DNA of 64,000 bases from Streptomyces anulatus (GTDB lineage: Bacteria > Actinomycetota > Actinomycetes > Streptomycetales > Streptomycetaceae): assembly GCF_000721175.1 (NCBI RefSeq), contig NZ_JOEZ01000006.1, positions 62,001 through 126,000 of the forward strand. The letters are read 5' to 3'. The notes below the pieces were generated by a model. It saw only the letters and a program-made list of their open reading frames with translations. It was not told where the DNA came from and did no database searches. Shown here in pieces: positions 36,910 to 45,069 of this stretch (within the stretch, counting starts at the first letter, position 1; each line of letters starts with the position of its first letter). Both the position numbers and the translations under genes were made by a program.

Positions 36910-38097
36910 TTGGCATCGCATCGCAAGCCGCGCACGAAGGTGCGCACCACCACCCCTGCCGTCGGGCTGACGACGGCCGCGCTGGCCTCCGTGACGCTGC
37001 TCTCCACGCAGAGCGCCACGGCCGCGCCCGCGGAGCCGAAGCCCGCCATCGAGGAAGTCCAGAAGAAGGTCGACGCCCTGTACCGGCAGGCGGGCACCGC
37101 GACCCAGGAGTACAACCGGGCCAAGGCCGCATCCGCGTCCCAGCGGAAGAAGGTCGACACGCTGCTGGCCGACGTGGCGAAGCGGACCGAGAAGATCAAC
37201 GAGGCGCGCCGGGCGCTGGGCTCCTACGCGGCTGCGCAGTACCGCAGCGGCGGCATCGCGCCCACGGCGACGTTCTTCCTGGCGGACGACCCGCAGGGGT
37301 ACTTCGACCAGAGCCGGCTGATGGACCGGGCCACCGAGCGGCAGCAGCAGGCCGTCACCGACTTCCGTACGCAGCAGGCGTCGGCGGCGAAGAAGCGCGC
37401 GGAGGCAGTGAAGAGCCTGGAGACCCTCACCGAGACGCAGGCCACGCTCGCCTCCAGCAAGAAGGACGTGCAGAACAAGCTCACCGAGGCCCGCGGCCTG
37501 CTGTCGAGGCTGACCGCCGAGGAGAAGGCGCGGCTGGCGGAGCTGGAGCGCAAGAAGGAGGCAGAGGCCGAGGAGAAGGCGGCGAAGCTGGCCGCCCGGC
37601 AGGCCGCCGAGGCGAAGGAGAAGGCCGAGGCGGAGGAGAAGGCCCGCGAGGAGGCCGCGAAGGAGCCCGGCGGCGGCTCGGGAACGGGCTCCGGATCCGG
37701 TACGGGCACGGGATCGGGCTCCGACACCGGCACGGGCAGCGGTTATGCCGCCAAGGCGGAGAAGGTGCTGGACTTCGCCCGCGCCCAGATCGGGAAGCCG
37801 TACGTCTGGGGCGCCTCGGGCCCGTCCAGTTACGACTGCTCGGGGCTGACGCAGGCGGCGTGGCGGGAGGCGGGAGTGACCCTGCCCCGGACGACCTGGG
37901 ACCAGGTGGAGGTCGGGACCCGGGTCGCCACCTCCGACCTGCAGCCGGGTGACCTGGTCTTCTTCTACGACGACATCAGCCACGTCGGCATCTACAAGGG
38001 CGACGGGATGATGATCCACGCCCCGAAGCCGGGTACGAACGTGCGCGAGGAGTCGATCTACTACATGCCGATCTACGGGAGCGTACGCCCGGCGTAG
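36910..38097 (+). CDS. NlpC/P60 cell-wall hydrolase with coiled-coil domain, riboswitch-controlled
   Basis: 395 residues from a TTG at 36910. This start is preferred over the ATG nine bases upstream because GGAAGGAG ends exactly at that ATG (no spacing) but lies nine bases from the TTG, and because the paralog at 38754 also begins [V/L]AxHR. A signal peptide (KVRTTTPAVGLTTAALASVTLLSTQSATAAPA) is followed by long coiled coils (about 40-230, Glu/Lys/Ala-rich), a Gly/Ser/Thr linker and the C-terminal NlpC/P60 domain: catalytic Cys in SYDCSGLTQAAWREAG, His in ISHVGIYKGDGMMIHAPKPG. Likely a D,L-endopeptidase of peptidoglycan, like RipA. The c-di-AMP riboswitch should repress it. Confidence 0.93.
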   Translation: MASHRKPRTKVRTTTPAVGLTTAALASVTLLSTQSATAAPAEPKPAIEEVQKKVDALYRQAGTATQEYNRAKAASASQRKKVDTLLADVAKRTEKINEARRALGSYAAAQYRSGGIAPTATFFLADDPQGYFDQSRLMDRATERQQQAVTDFRTQQASAAKKRAEAVKSLETLTETQATLASSKKDVQNKLTEARGLLSRLTAEEKARLAELERKKEAEAEEKAAKLAARQAAEAKEKAEAEEKAREEAAKEPGGGSGTGSGSGTGTGSGSDTGTGSGYAAKAEKVLDFARAQIGKPYVWGASGPSSYDCSGLTQAAWREAGVTLPRTTWDQVEVGTRVATSDLQPGDLVFFYDDISHVGIYKGDGMMIHAPKPGTNVREESIYYMPIYGSVRPA

Positions 38098-38117
38098 CAG
38101 CAGTACGTGGTACGGAG

Positions 38118-38147
38118 CCGGGGGCGGCTTTCCGTGGCCGCCCCCGG
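38118..38147. terminator. Terminator after NlpC/P60 gene
   Basis: 11-bp stem CCGGGGGCGGC (38118-38128) pairing with 38137-38147, between convergent genes. Confidence 0.7.
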
Positions 38148-38153
38148 AGCGCC

Positions 38154-38507
38154 TCAGGTCCAGACCGTGGCGATGAAGATGTTGGCGACCGTCAGCCCGC
38201 CGACCGCGGCGAACGCGCCCTTGTCGACCTTCTCGTCGTCCCGCTTGACGTAGACCAGGGCGAGGATCACGACCAGCAGCGCCAGCTTGACGCCGATCTT
38301 GACGTTGTTCACGGTCTGGTCGTCGGCCTGGTTGAGGCCGACCAGGGCGACACCGGTGACCAGCATGGTCAGCGCGCCGTGGAGCATCGCGGGAACGAAG
38401 CGGGCGGTCCCCGCCCCCATGGCCTTCATCTGCGTCAGGAAGCCGCCCAGCAGGGAGGCGATGCCGATGATGTGCAGGGCGACGAAGACATTGATGAGTA
38501 CGTCCAT
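38154..38507 (-). CDS. Small four-helix integral membrane protein
   Basis: 117 residues from ATG 38507 (GGAGCC just upstream). Four hydrophobic segments: VFVALHIIGIASLLGGFLTQ, MLHGALTMLVTGVALVGL, VKLALLVVILALVYV and FAAVGGLTVANIFIATVW. The first helix has a histidine (LHIIG) and the third begins with NNVKIGVKL. I recognise no enzyme family. It is isolated between convergent and divergent cell-wall genes. Confidence 0.82.
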   Translation of the reverse strand: MDVLINVFVALHIIGIASLLGGFLTQMKAMGAGTARFVPAMLHGALTMLVTGVALVGLNQADDQTVNNVKIGVKLALLVVILALVYVKRDDEKVDKGAFAAVGGLTVANIFIATVWT

Positions 38508-38753
38508 GGCTCCGGAGCCTAGCCAGGGCCGGTGTCTCCCTGCACAGTGAGGTAAGCCTTCCCTGTTCGCTTTCCCTGGAACTGAGCGAATTGCCCGGCA
38601 ATGCACCTCTCTCTCCGATCAGATGCGACCGACGAAACGTCACATCAGGGCAATAGCTGTCATGGTGACCCTTTTCCCCGCGCCCGGATTAGCGTCCTTC
38701 ACGGAGCCGCCGGTATCCCCCGGCGGGCAGCCGACAGGAAGGATGCCGCCCCC

Positions 38754-39830
38754 GTGGCAGCGCACCGCAGGTCAGCTCACCGAAAACCCAAGCAGCGCCC
38801 GTTCACCGGCTCTGCTGCCCGCACCGCCGCCACCCTGGCGCTCGCCGGGGCCGCCACCGCCGGCTCGGTCACCGGGGCAGGTGCGGCCCCCGCCGAACCG
38901 GCCCCCACCACCGCCCAGGTCCAGGCGAAGGTCGACCGGCTGTACCACGACGCCGAGGTCGCCACCGAGAAGTACAACGGGGCGAAGGAGAAGGCGGCCG
39001 CCGCCACCCGCACCGTCGAGGCCCTGACCGACGAGGCCGCACGCCGCACCGACCGCCTCAACACCACCCGGAACGCCCTGGGTTCGCTGGCCACCGCGCA
39101 GTACCGCGGCGGGACCCTCGACCCGGCGCTGCAACTGGCGCTCTCCTCCGACCCCGACGCCTATCTGCAACGCGCCTCCTACCTCAACCGGGCGGGCGAC
39201 CGGCAGAGCGGCCTGCTGCGGAACATCAAGCGTCAGGTCTCCCGGATCACCCGCGTCAAGGACCGCGCCGACCAGGAGACCGAACGCCTCGCCGCCCGCC
39301 GCACCGAGCTGCGCGAACACCGCACCGCGATCCGCACCAAGCTGACCGAGGCCCGCAGGCTGCTGGACACCCTGACCGCCGGCGAGCGCGCCGCCTACGA
39401 GAGCTCCGCCGACGCCCGGCACGGCGGCGGCCCGGCCCACGCCGACCGCTCCGCCACCCGCGCCCCGGTAGGGGCCCCCGACTCCCGTGCCGCCCAGGCC
39501 GTCGCCTTCGCGCACGGCGCGATCGGCAAGCCGTACGTCTGGGGGGCGACGGGCCCGAACGCCTTCGACTGCTCGGGCCTGACCCAGGCCGCCTGGAAGG
39601 CGGCGGGCGTGAGCCTGCCGCGCACCACCTACACCCAGATCAACGCCGGAGCCCGGGTCGCCCGCTCCGAACTGGCCCCCGGCGACCTGGTGTTCTTCTA
39701 CTCCGGGATCAGCCATGTCGGCCTCTACATCGGCGGTGGCCAGATGATCCACGCCCCGCGCCCGGGAGCACCGGTCCGGATCGCGCCCATCGATCAAATG
39801 CCTTTCGCGGGAGCGACCCGGGTGGCATAG
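38754..39830 (+). CDS. NlpC/P60 cell-wall hydrolase, paralog
   Basis: 358 residues from a GTG with GGAAGGA about ten bases upstream. The layout is the same as its neighbour at 36910: signal peptide ending TGAGAAPAEPAP, a coiled-coil domain (VQAKVDRLYHDAEVATEKYNGAKEKAAAATRTVEAL, then RRTDRLNTTRNALGSLATAQYRGG), a short linker and an NlpC/P60 domain with FDCSGLTQAAWKAAG and ISHVGLYIGGGQMIHAPRPG. The two share the phrases GKPYVWGA, SLPRTT/TLPRTT and LVFFY. No c-di-AMP riboswitch was found in its leader, so the two copies may be regulated differently. Confidence 0.93.
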   Translation: MAAHRRSAHRKPKQRPFTGSAARTAATLALAGAATAGSVTGAGAAPAEPAPTTAQVQAKVDRLYHDAEVATEKYNGAKEKAAAATRTVEALTDEAARRTDRLNTTRNALGSLATAQYRGGTLDPALQLALSSDPDAYLQRASYLNRAGDRQSGLLRNIKRQVSRITRVKDRADQETERLAARRTELREHRTAIRTKLTEARRLLDTLTAGERAAYESSADARHGGGPAHADRSATRAPVGAPDSRAAQAVAFAHGAIGKPYVWGATGPNAFDCSGLTQAAWKAAGVSLPRTTYTQINAGARVARSELAPGDLVFFYSGISHVGLYIGGGQMIHAPRPGAPVRIAPIDQMPFAGATRVA

Positions 39831-39872
39831 TCCACGGCGGCCGAGCTCCCCTCCCGCCGAAGGAACCCCCGT

Positions 39873-40640
39873 ATGACGATGGCGAACGCCGTCCAGGACT
39901 ACGCCCGTACGCTCACGCTGCGGTCCCCCGACCACTACCGGGTGGGCCCGTTCACCGTCCGGCACAACCCCGGCTGGGAGCTGAAGTACGCCAACTACGC
40001 CATCCCCGACCGGGACGCGGAACCCACCGCGGACGACGTGGCCGCCCTGGTCGACGCGTTCCGGCAGCGCGAACGGCTCCCCCGCCTGGAGTTCCTGCCC
40101 GCCTGGGCCCCGGCCGTCGAACCAGCGCTGCTGGCCGCCGGTTTCACCGTCGAGAACCGCGCCCCGCTGCTCGCCTGCGGCCGCGAGGACCTCCGTACGC
40201 CGAAACCGGTCGACGGCCTCCGTATCGGCACCCCGGTCACCGAAGCGGAGTTCACCGACACCGCCCGCGTCCAGCACCAGGGCTTCGGCGGCGAGGGCGA
40301 ACCCGAGCCGGGAATGACCGACTGGCTGCGCGCGGCGGCCGGCGGCGACGGGGTCGCCGCACTGGCGGTCCTCGACGGCGCGCCGGCCGGAGCGGGCGGC
40401 TGCTCCGTCGCGGTCGACGGCCTCAGCGAACTGGCCGGTCTCGCCGTCGCCGCCCCCTTCCGCCGCCGGGGCGTCGGCGCCGCGCTCTCCGCCTGGCTGA
40501 CGGAACGGGCCCTCGACCAGGGCTGCCGGACCGTCTGGCTGGAGCCGGGCGACGCCGGCGTCGAGAGGATCTACGCAGGCGTCGGCTACCGCCGGATCGG
40601 GGAGAAGGTCAACATCTCGCTCGACCCGGCCGGCAGGTGA
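39873..40640 (+). CDS. GNAT-family N-acetyltransferase
   Basis: 255 residues; GAAGGAAC lies about eight bases before the ATG. It holds two GNAT-like halves: an N-terminal one (about 20-115) that looks degenerate, and a C-terminal one with the acetyl-CoA site LAGLAVAAPFRRRGVGAALSAWL (RRxGxG/A) followed by CRTVWLEPGDAGVERIYAGVGYRRIG. The acceptor is unknown. It follows the NlpC/P60 gene by 42 bases, possibly in one transcript, and ends 12 bases before a stop-associated repeat element. Confidence 0.88.
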   Translation: MTMANAVQDYARTLTLRSPDHYRVGPFTVRHNPGWELKYANYAIPDRDAEPTADDVAALVDAFRQRERLPRLEFLPAWAPAVEPALLAAGFTVENRAPLLACGREDLRTPKPVDGLRIGTPVTEAEFTDTARVQHQGFGGEGEPEPGMTDWLRAAAGGDGVAALAVLDGAPAGAGGCSVAVDGLSELAGLAVAAPFRRRGVGAALSAWLTERALDQGCRTVWLEPGDAGVERIYAGVGYRRIGEKVNISLDPAGR

Positions 40641-40652
40641 GCGACGGCCTCA

Positions 40653-40730
40653 GAGCCTGTCGGGTGACCTCTGACCGGGCGGCCACGCCCTGGCACGCAC
40701 GCTTCCGATCGAAGGCCACCCGACAGGCTC
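40653..40730. repeat. Stop-codon-abutting inverted-repeat element, copy 2 (78 bp, internally deleted)
   Basis: Ends are GAGCCTGTCGGGTGACC and CACCCGACAGGCTC. In the opposite orientation to copies 1 and 3, it matches the reverse complement of copy 3 at both ends but lacks about 89 internal bases; the break lies between short CTTCC/TTTCC repeats. The right end stops at the base before the response-regulator stop codon (TGA, complement of 40731-40733). Confidence 0.8.
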
Positions 40731-41426
40731 TCAGACCAGCCGTCGCGCCGTCGCCCACCGGGTCAGCTCGTGCCGGTTGGAGAGCTGGAGCTTCCTGAGC
40801 ACCGCCGAGACGTGCGACTCGACCGTCTTCACCGAGATGAACAGCTGCTTGGCGATCTCCTTGTACGCGTAACCGCGCGCGATCAGCCGCAGCACCTCGC
40901 GCTCGCGCTGGGTGAGGCGGTCCAGGTCCTCGTCGACCGGCGGGGCGTCGGTGGAGGCGAAGGCGTCCAGGACGAAGCCGGCCAGGCGGGGCGAGAAGAC
41001 CGCGTCGCCCTCCTGGACCCGGAAGACCGAGTCGACCAGGTCGGTGCCGGTGATCGTCTTGGTGACATAGCCGCGCGCGCCGCCACGGATGACGCCGATG
41101 ACGTCCTCCGCGGCGTCCGAGACGGACAGTGCGAGGAAGCGGACCGGGTTCTCGGCCGTGCCCATCATGGGGGCGCAGCGGCGGAGCACCTCGACGCCGC
41201 CGCCGCCCGGGAGATGGACGTCGAGGAGGACGACCTCGGGGCGGGTCGCGGTGATGACGGTGACCGCCTGGTCGACGTCGGCGGCCTCGCCGACCACTTC
41301 CACGCCGGTCTCCTCGGTGCGGCCGATCTCGGCCTGCACCCCGGTGCGGAACATCCGGTGGTCGTCGACGAGCACGACCCGTACCCGTCGCTCCGGGCCC
41401 CCGGTGGCTTCGGTGTTCTCGGTCAT
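40731..41426 (-). CDS. NarL/LuxR-family response regulator
   Basis: 231 residues: receiver domain with acid pocket VLVDDHRMF (Asp21, Asp22), phosphoacceptor VVLLDVHLPGGGGVEVL (Asp69), Lys in GYVTKTITGTDL, then a LuxR-type HTH (LTQREREVLRLIARGYAYKEIAKQLFISVKTVESHVSAVLRKLQ). The ATG overlaps the stop of the kinase gene (ATGA), so kinase and regulator are co-translated. Downstream is an inverted-repeat element that starts at the base after the stop. Confidence 0.95.
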   Translation of the reverse strand: MTENTEATGGPERRVRVVLVDDHRMFRTGVQAEIGRTEETGVEVVGEAADVDQAVTVITATRPEVVLLDVHLPGGGGVEVLRRCAPMMGTAENPVRFLALSVSDAAEDVIGVIRGGARGYVTKTITGTDLVDSVFRVQEGDAVFSPRLAGFVLDAFASTDAPPVDEDLDRLTQREREVLRLIARGYAYKEIAKQLFISVKTVESHVSAVLRKLQLSNRHELTRWATARRLV

Positions 41427-42709
41427 TCGCTCGCCCTTTCCATCTCCAGCTCGACCTCGGTGCCCCCGCCGGGCACCGAACGCAGCCGGGCACTGCCGCC
41501 GTTGCGCTGCATCCGGCCGATGATTGATTCTCGTACGCCCATGCGGTCCCCGGGAACCTCGTCCAGGTCGAAACCCGGACCCCGGTCCCGTACGGACACG
41601 AAGACCGTACGGCCCTCGACCTCCGCGAAGACCTGGACGGCGCCGCCCTCGCCACCGTACTTGGCGGCATTGACCATCGCCTCGCGCGCGGCCTGCATCT
41701 GTGCGGCCAGCTTGTCGTCGAGGGGGCAGTCGCCGACCACGACGACCTCCAGGGGGACGCCGTGCTTGTCCTCGACCTCGGCGGCGGCCCGTTTGACCGC
41801 CTCGGCCAGGGTCTCCGGCTCGTCGTCCTCGTCCTTGCCGGTGCCCTCGGGGTTGTAGAGCCAGTTGCGCAGCTCGCGTTCCTGGGCGCGGGCGAGGCGT
41901 CTGACCTCGCCGCCGTCGTCCGCGTTGCGCTGGATCAGGGTGAGGGTGTGCAGCACGGAGTCGTGGACGTGGGCGGCGACCTCGGCCCGCTCCTGGGCGC
42001 GGATGCGCATCAGGCGCTCCTCGGAGAGGTCCTGGGTCATCCGCACCAGGTAGGGGCCGGCGAGCAGGGCGATGCCGGTGAGTACGGCGATGGCCGCGGT
42101 GAGGACGTTGCCGAGCTGGGCGGCCGAGCCGCGCACCACCAGGAACACGGCGAGGCCGAGGCCGACGAGGGCCACTCCGGCGAGTCCGCGGGCCAGGTGC
42201 AGCAGCTTGCGGTTGCGGCCGGTCTCCATCCAGCGGGCGCGCCGGGCGTTGTCCGCCTGCCGCCAGACCAGGACGGAGCCGGCGCCGATCAGGAGGGTGG
42301 GCCAGATGTAGCGGTCGGCCTCGCTGCCCATGTCGACGTTGACGACGAACGCGACGGCCCCGACGGTCAGGGCGACCAGCGCGAAGACCTGGCCCTTGTC
42401 CGGTTTGCGGAGCTTGCGGCGGCCGTCCGCCGACGTCTCGAACACCGAGCGCGGGGCGTCGACGCCGCCGACGCCGAGCGGGACGACGATCCAGAACACG
42501 GCGTAGAGCACCGCCCCGAGGCCGTCGGTGAGGAACAGTCCGAGGAAGAGGAACCGCACCCAGGCGACGGGCAGTCCGAGGTGCCCGGCGAGCCCGCGCG
42601 CGACGCCACCGAGCAGCCGCCCGTCGGCGCTTCGGTAGAGCTTGCGCAGCGGGGGCTCCTCCGGGTCGGCGGCGAGGGAGCTGGCGGCTCGGGCGGTGGC
42701 GGCTGGCAT
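41423..42709 (-). CDS. PspC-domain sensor histidine kinase (DesK/NarX-like)
   Basis: 428 residues from ATG 42709. It opens with a PspC domain (about 20-80: KLYRSADGRLLGGVARGLAGHLGLPVAWVRFLFLGLFL...VFWIVVPLG), then more membrane helices, a HisKA_3-type dimerisation region with the phosphorylatable histidine in AAHVHDSVLHTLTLIQRNAD (His249) and a HATPase domain (REAMVNAAKYGGEG, VRDRGPGFDLDEVPGDRMGVRESI). First gene of a two-gene unit with the response regulator. Divergent from a second PspC-domain protein, which is a likely target. Confidence 0.93.
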   Translation of the reverse strand: MPAATARAASSLAADPEEPPLRKLYRSADGRLLGGVARGLAGHLGLPVAWVRFLFLGLFLTDGLGAVLYAVFWIVVPLGVGGVDAPRSVFETSADGRRKLRKPDKGQVFALVALTVGAVAFVVNVDMGSEADRYIWPTLLIGAGSVLVWRQADNARRARWMETGRNRKLLHLARGLAGVALVGLGLAVFLVVRGSAAQLGNVLTAAIAVLTGIALLAGPYLVRMTQDLSEERLMRIRAQERAEVAAHVHDSVLHTLTLIQRNADDGGEVRRLARAQERELRNWLYNPEGTGKDEDDEPETLAEAVKRAAAEVEDKHGVPLEVVVVGDCPLDDKLAAQMQAAREAMVNAAKYGGEGGAVQVFAEVEGRTVFVSVRDRGPGFDLDEVPGDRMGVRESIIGRMQRNGGSARLRSVPGGGTEVELEMERASE

Positions 42710-42770
42710 ACCCCGATCGTCACACGCGCGGGTGCGGGGCGGCATCAGGGTCGGTCCCGGAGGCGACCCT

Positions 42771-42826
42771 GATTACGCACCCGGGCAGGCGGGGCGCGGA
42801 TTACGCACCCGGGCAGGCGGGGCGCG
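42771..42826. repeat. Two perfect 28-bp tandem repeats in the PspC divergent promoter region
   Basis: The unit starting GATTACGCACCCGGGCAGGC occurs at 42771-42798 and again, identical over 28 bases, at 42799-42826. It lies between the divergent kinase and PspC protein genes. It may be a doubled binding site (for the response regulator) or a recent duplication. Confidence 0.85.
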
Positions 42827-42934
42827 CACGTGCAGCGCGTCGAACGGCCCTTCCGGGGCGGCGCGGGCAATATCAGGGACCGGCCAGGGTCGGCACGGGT
42901 CCCGGAGGGCGGTCCGGACCCTCACCATGGAGGT

Positions 42935-44284
42935 ATGACCGCTCCCTCGGACGCCGCTCCCGGCGTCGCACCCCCCGAAGCGCCGAAGCCGACGCTGCGG
43001 CGCACCCCGCGACAGAAGGTCGTCGCCGGGGTGTGCGGCGGGCTCGGCCGGTACTGCGACGTGGACCCGGTGATCTTCCGGATCGTGCTCGGTGTGCTGT
43101 CGGTGACCGGCGGCATCGGTCTGATCTTCTACGGCTTCGCCTGGCTGCTGCTGCCCGCCGACGGCGACGAGGAGAACGAGGCGCGCAAGCTGCTGTCGGG
43201 GCGGGTCGACGGGGCGTCACTGGTGGCGCTGCTCCTGGCGCTGATCGGCTGCGGGCTGTTCCTGTCGATGCTGCACAACCGGAGCATGCTGGCGTTCGCC
43301 GCGCTGCTGACGCTGGCCGTCGTCGGGTTCTCCGTGTGGACCCAGTCCCGGCGGACGGCCGCCCCGGAGGACCCGGCGGCCCCGCCCGGCGCACCGGCCG
43401 CACCGCCCGGGCCCGCGCACTCCGGGGGGCTCGGCACGCCGCCGCCGGAGGTGAAGGCCCCGCCGACGCCCGGCAGCCCGTCGTGGTGGCGGGACCCGAT
43501 CATCAAGGACGGGACCACGGGGCCGGTCGGCTCCGGCTATCTGTGGGGCCCGCCGGACACGGACGCCGCCGCGGCGCACGCCGGGGTGAAGGCCGGGCGG
43601 CCCAGCCCGGACGACCCGTTCCGGGCGCCGCAGCCGTCGCCCGCTCCGCGCGGGCCGCGCTCCATCGGCGGCCTGGTCTTCCTGACGGCGCTGGTGGCGG
43701 GCGGCCTGGGCACCGGGCTGAGCTGGGATCAGCAGCCGCTGGGGACCGCCTTCCAGATCGGTCTGGTCGCCGCCCTCGCGGTGTTCGGGCTCGGCCTGCT
43801 GATCGCTTCGGTGCTGGGGCGGACCGGCTTCGGCACGGTCCTGATGGCGATGATCACGGCGGGCCTGCTGGCGGGTGCGGCGGTGCTGCCGAAGGACATC
43901 GACACGTCGTGGGCACGCCAGGAGTGGAAGCCCGCCTCGCTGACCACCGTCCAGCCGCGCTACGAACTGAGTACGGGCGACGCCCGGCTGGACCTGTCCG
44001 GCCTGAAGGTGCCCGAGGGCGAGACCGTGCGCACGAGGCTCGACGTGGCGGCGGGGCGGGCGGCCGTCGTCATCCCGAAGGACGTGACGGTGGAGGTGCG
44101 TGCCGAGGCGGGTCTCGGGGAGATCCGCCTGGAGGAGGGCCAGCGGGTCCAGGTGCGCATCAACAGCGACGAGGCGAGGCAGCGGACGCTGCCGCCGCCG
44201 GCGGGCGCGAAGCCCGCCGGAACGATCGAGCTGGAACTGGAAGTCGGCATCGGACAGGTGGAGGTCACCCGTGCTGCGTCATGA
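42935..44284 (+). CDS. PspC-domain membrane protein with C-terminal beta domain
   Basis: 449 residues. A PspC domain (about 18-75: LRRTPRQKVVAGVCGGLGRYCDVDPVIFRIVLGVLSV...FAWLLLPADG) is followed by further hydrophobic segments, a long Pro/Ala linker, another membrane pair (GGLVFLTALVAGGLGTGL; FQIGLVAALAVFGLGLLIASVLG) and a C-terminal soluble domain with repeating strands (YELSTGDARLDLSGLKVPEGETVRTRLDVAAGRAAVVIPKDVTVEVRAEAGLGEIRL), like LiaF/toast-rack envelope domains. The ATG has GGAGGT only two bases upstream, so the start may be read from an unusually close site; an ATG nine bases upstream makes a three-codon ORF. Confidence 0.85.
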   Translation: MTAPSDAAPGVAPPEAPKPTLRRTPRQKVVAGVCGGLGRYCDVDPVIFRIVLGVLSVTGGIGLIFYGFAWLLLPADGDEENEARKLLSGRVDGASLVALLLALIGCGLFLSMLHNRSMLAFAALLTLAVVGFSVWTQSRRTAAPEDPAAPPGAPAAPPGPAHSGGLGTPPPEVKAPPTPGSPSWWRDPIIKDGTTGPVGSGYLWGPPDTDAAAAHAGVKAGRPSPDDPFRAPQPSPAPRGPRSIGGLVFLTALVAGGLGTGLSWDQQPLGTAFQIGLVAALAVFGLGLLIASVLGRTGFGTVLMAMITAGLLAGAAVLPKDIDTSWARQEWKPASLTTVQPRYELSTGDARLDLSGLKVPEGETVRTRLDVAAGRAAVVIPKDVTVEVRAEAGLGEIRLEEGQRVQVRINSDEARQRTLPPPAGAKPAGTIELELEVGIGQVEVTRAAS

Positions 44285-44534
44285 ATTCCGGCCCGGCCGC
44301 GCGGTGGCGGGCCTGGCGATGCTGGGCCTGGCCGGCGGGTACGCGGCCGACGCGGCCGGGGCCTGGGAGGTCCCGTGGACGTTCTTCCTGCCGGTGCTCC
44401 TCGGCGGGCTGTGGCTGGCCGCGACGGTGACCTGGGCGGCCTACCTGGTCCGGCGGCGGCGCGAGGCGAGGAAGGCGTCGGCGGAGAACACGGTGGCGCC
44501 GGCGAGCACCAGCGGCAGCCACGCCATCAGATAG
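44271..44534 (+). CDS. Small two-helix membrane protein
   Basis: 87 residues from a GTG with GGAGGTCACCC directly upstream, overlapping the PspC protein stop (14 bases). Two hydrophobic stretches (AVAGLAMLGLAGGYAADAAG and WTFFLPVLLGGLWLAATVTWAAYLV) precede a basic RRRREARKAS tail. The last 94 bases overlap the convergent DoxX gene, an unusually long antisense overlap that is plausible because both frames have good codon bias. Function unknown; it may be a small partner of the PspC protein. Confidence 0.65.
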   Translation: MLRHEFRPGRAVAGLAMLGLAGGYAADAAGAWEVPWTFFLPVLLGGLWLAATVTWAAYLVRRRREARKASAENTVAPASTSGSHAIR

Positions 44535-44950
44535 GGCAGATCGTTGCCGTAGTAGTACGGGGTGGCCTGCCAGCTCACGGTCAGCCAGAGGCTCAGCGAG
44601 ATCAGCGCGCCGCCGAGCGCCGCGAGCCGGGCCCAGAGGCCGACGAGAGTACCCAGGCCGACGAGGAGTTCGCCGATCGCGATGGCGTGACCGAAGCCCT
44701 CGGGGCTCTTGAGGGCCAGGTCGACGAGGGCGGGGATCGCGGAGGAGTCACGCACCCCGCGCATCATCTCGCCGATGGTCCCGGGGCCGGTCGCGGACAG
44801 GAACGCGCTGTCCGTGAGCTTGTCGAGGCCCGCGTAGACGAAGGTGACGCCGAGGAAGATCCGCAGCGGAAGCAGGGCGTACGTGCCCGCCTGCTCCCTC
44901 AGCGTCCTGCGCTCACCCAGACCGTACGAACCGCCGCCGTAACCGTTCAT
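44441..44950 (-). CDS. DoxX-family membrane protein
   Basis: 169 residues from ATG 44950 (two GTG codons lie just before it; GGGAAGCGGGG is upstream). Four hydrophobic segments with the DoxX pattern: LLPLRIFLGVTFVYAGLDKLTDSAFL, GHAIAIGELLVGLGTLVGLWARLAALGGALISLSLWLTVSW and LPYLMAWLPLVLAGATVFSAD. DoxX proteins are quinone-linked or redox-stress membrane proteins. The 3' end overlaps the small membrane gene by 94 bases. Confidence 0.9.
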   Translation of the reverse strand: MNGYGGGSYGLGERRTLREQAGTYALLPLRIFLGVTFVYAGLDKLTDSAFLSATGPGTIGEMMRGVRDSSAIPALVDLALKSPEGFGHAIAIGELLVGLGTLVGLWARLAALGGALISLSLWLTVSWQATPYYYGNDLPYLMAWLPLVLAGATVFSADAFLASRRRRTR

Positions 44951-45069
44951 CACCACTGCCCCGCTTCCCGAAGACCCGTCACCTCGACCATACGTACGCC
45001 CCCGGCGCGCTGCTCACCAGGGCTGGGACGTGATCGGCGGCGGAGTTCCGCTGCGGGAGGCGGCGTGGG

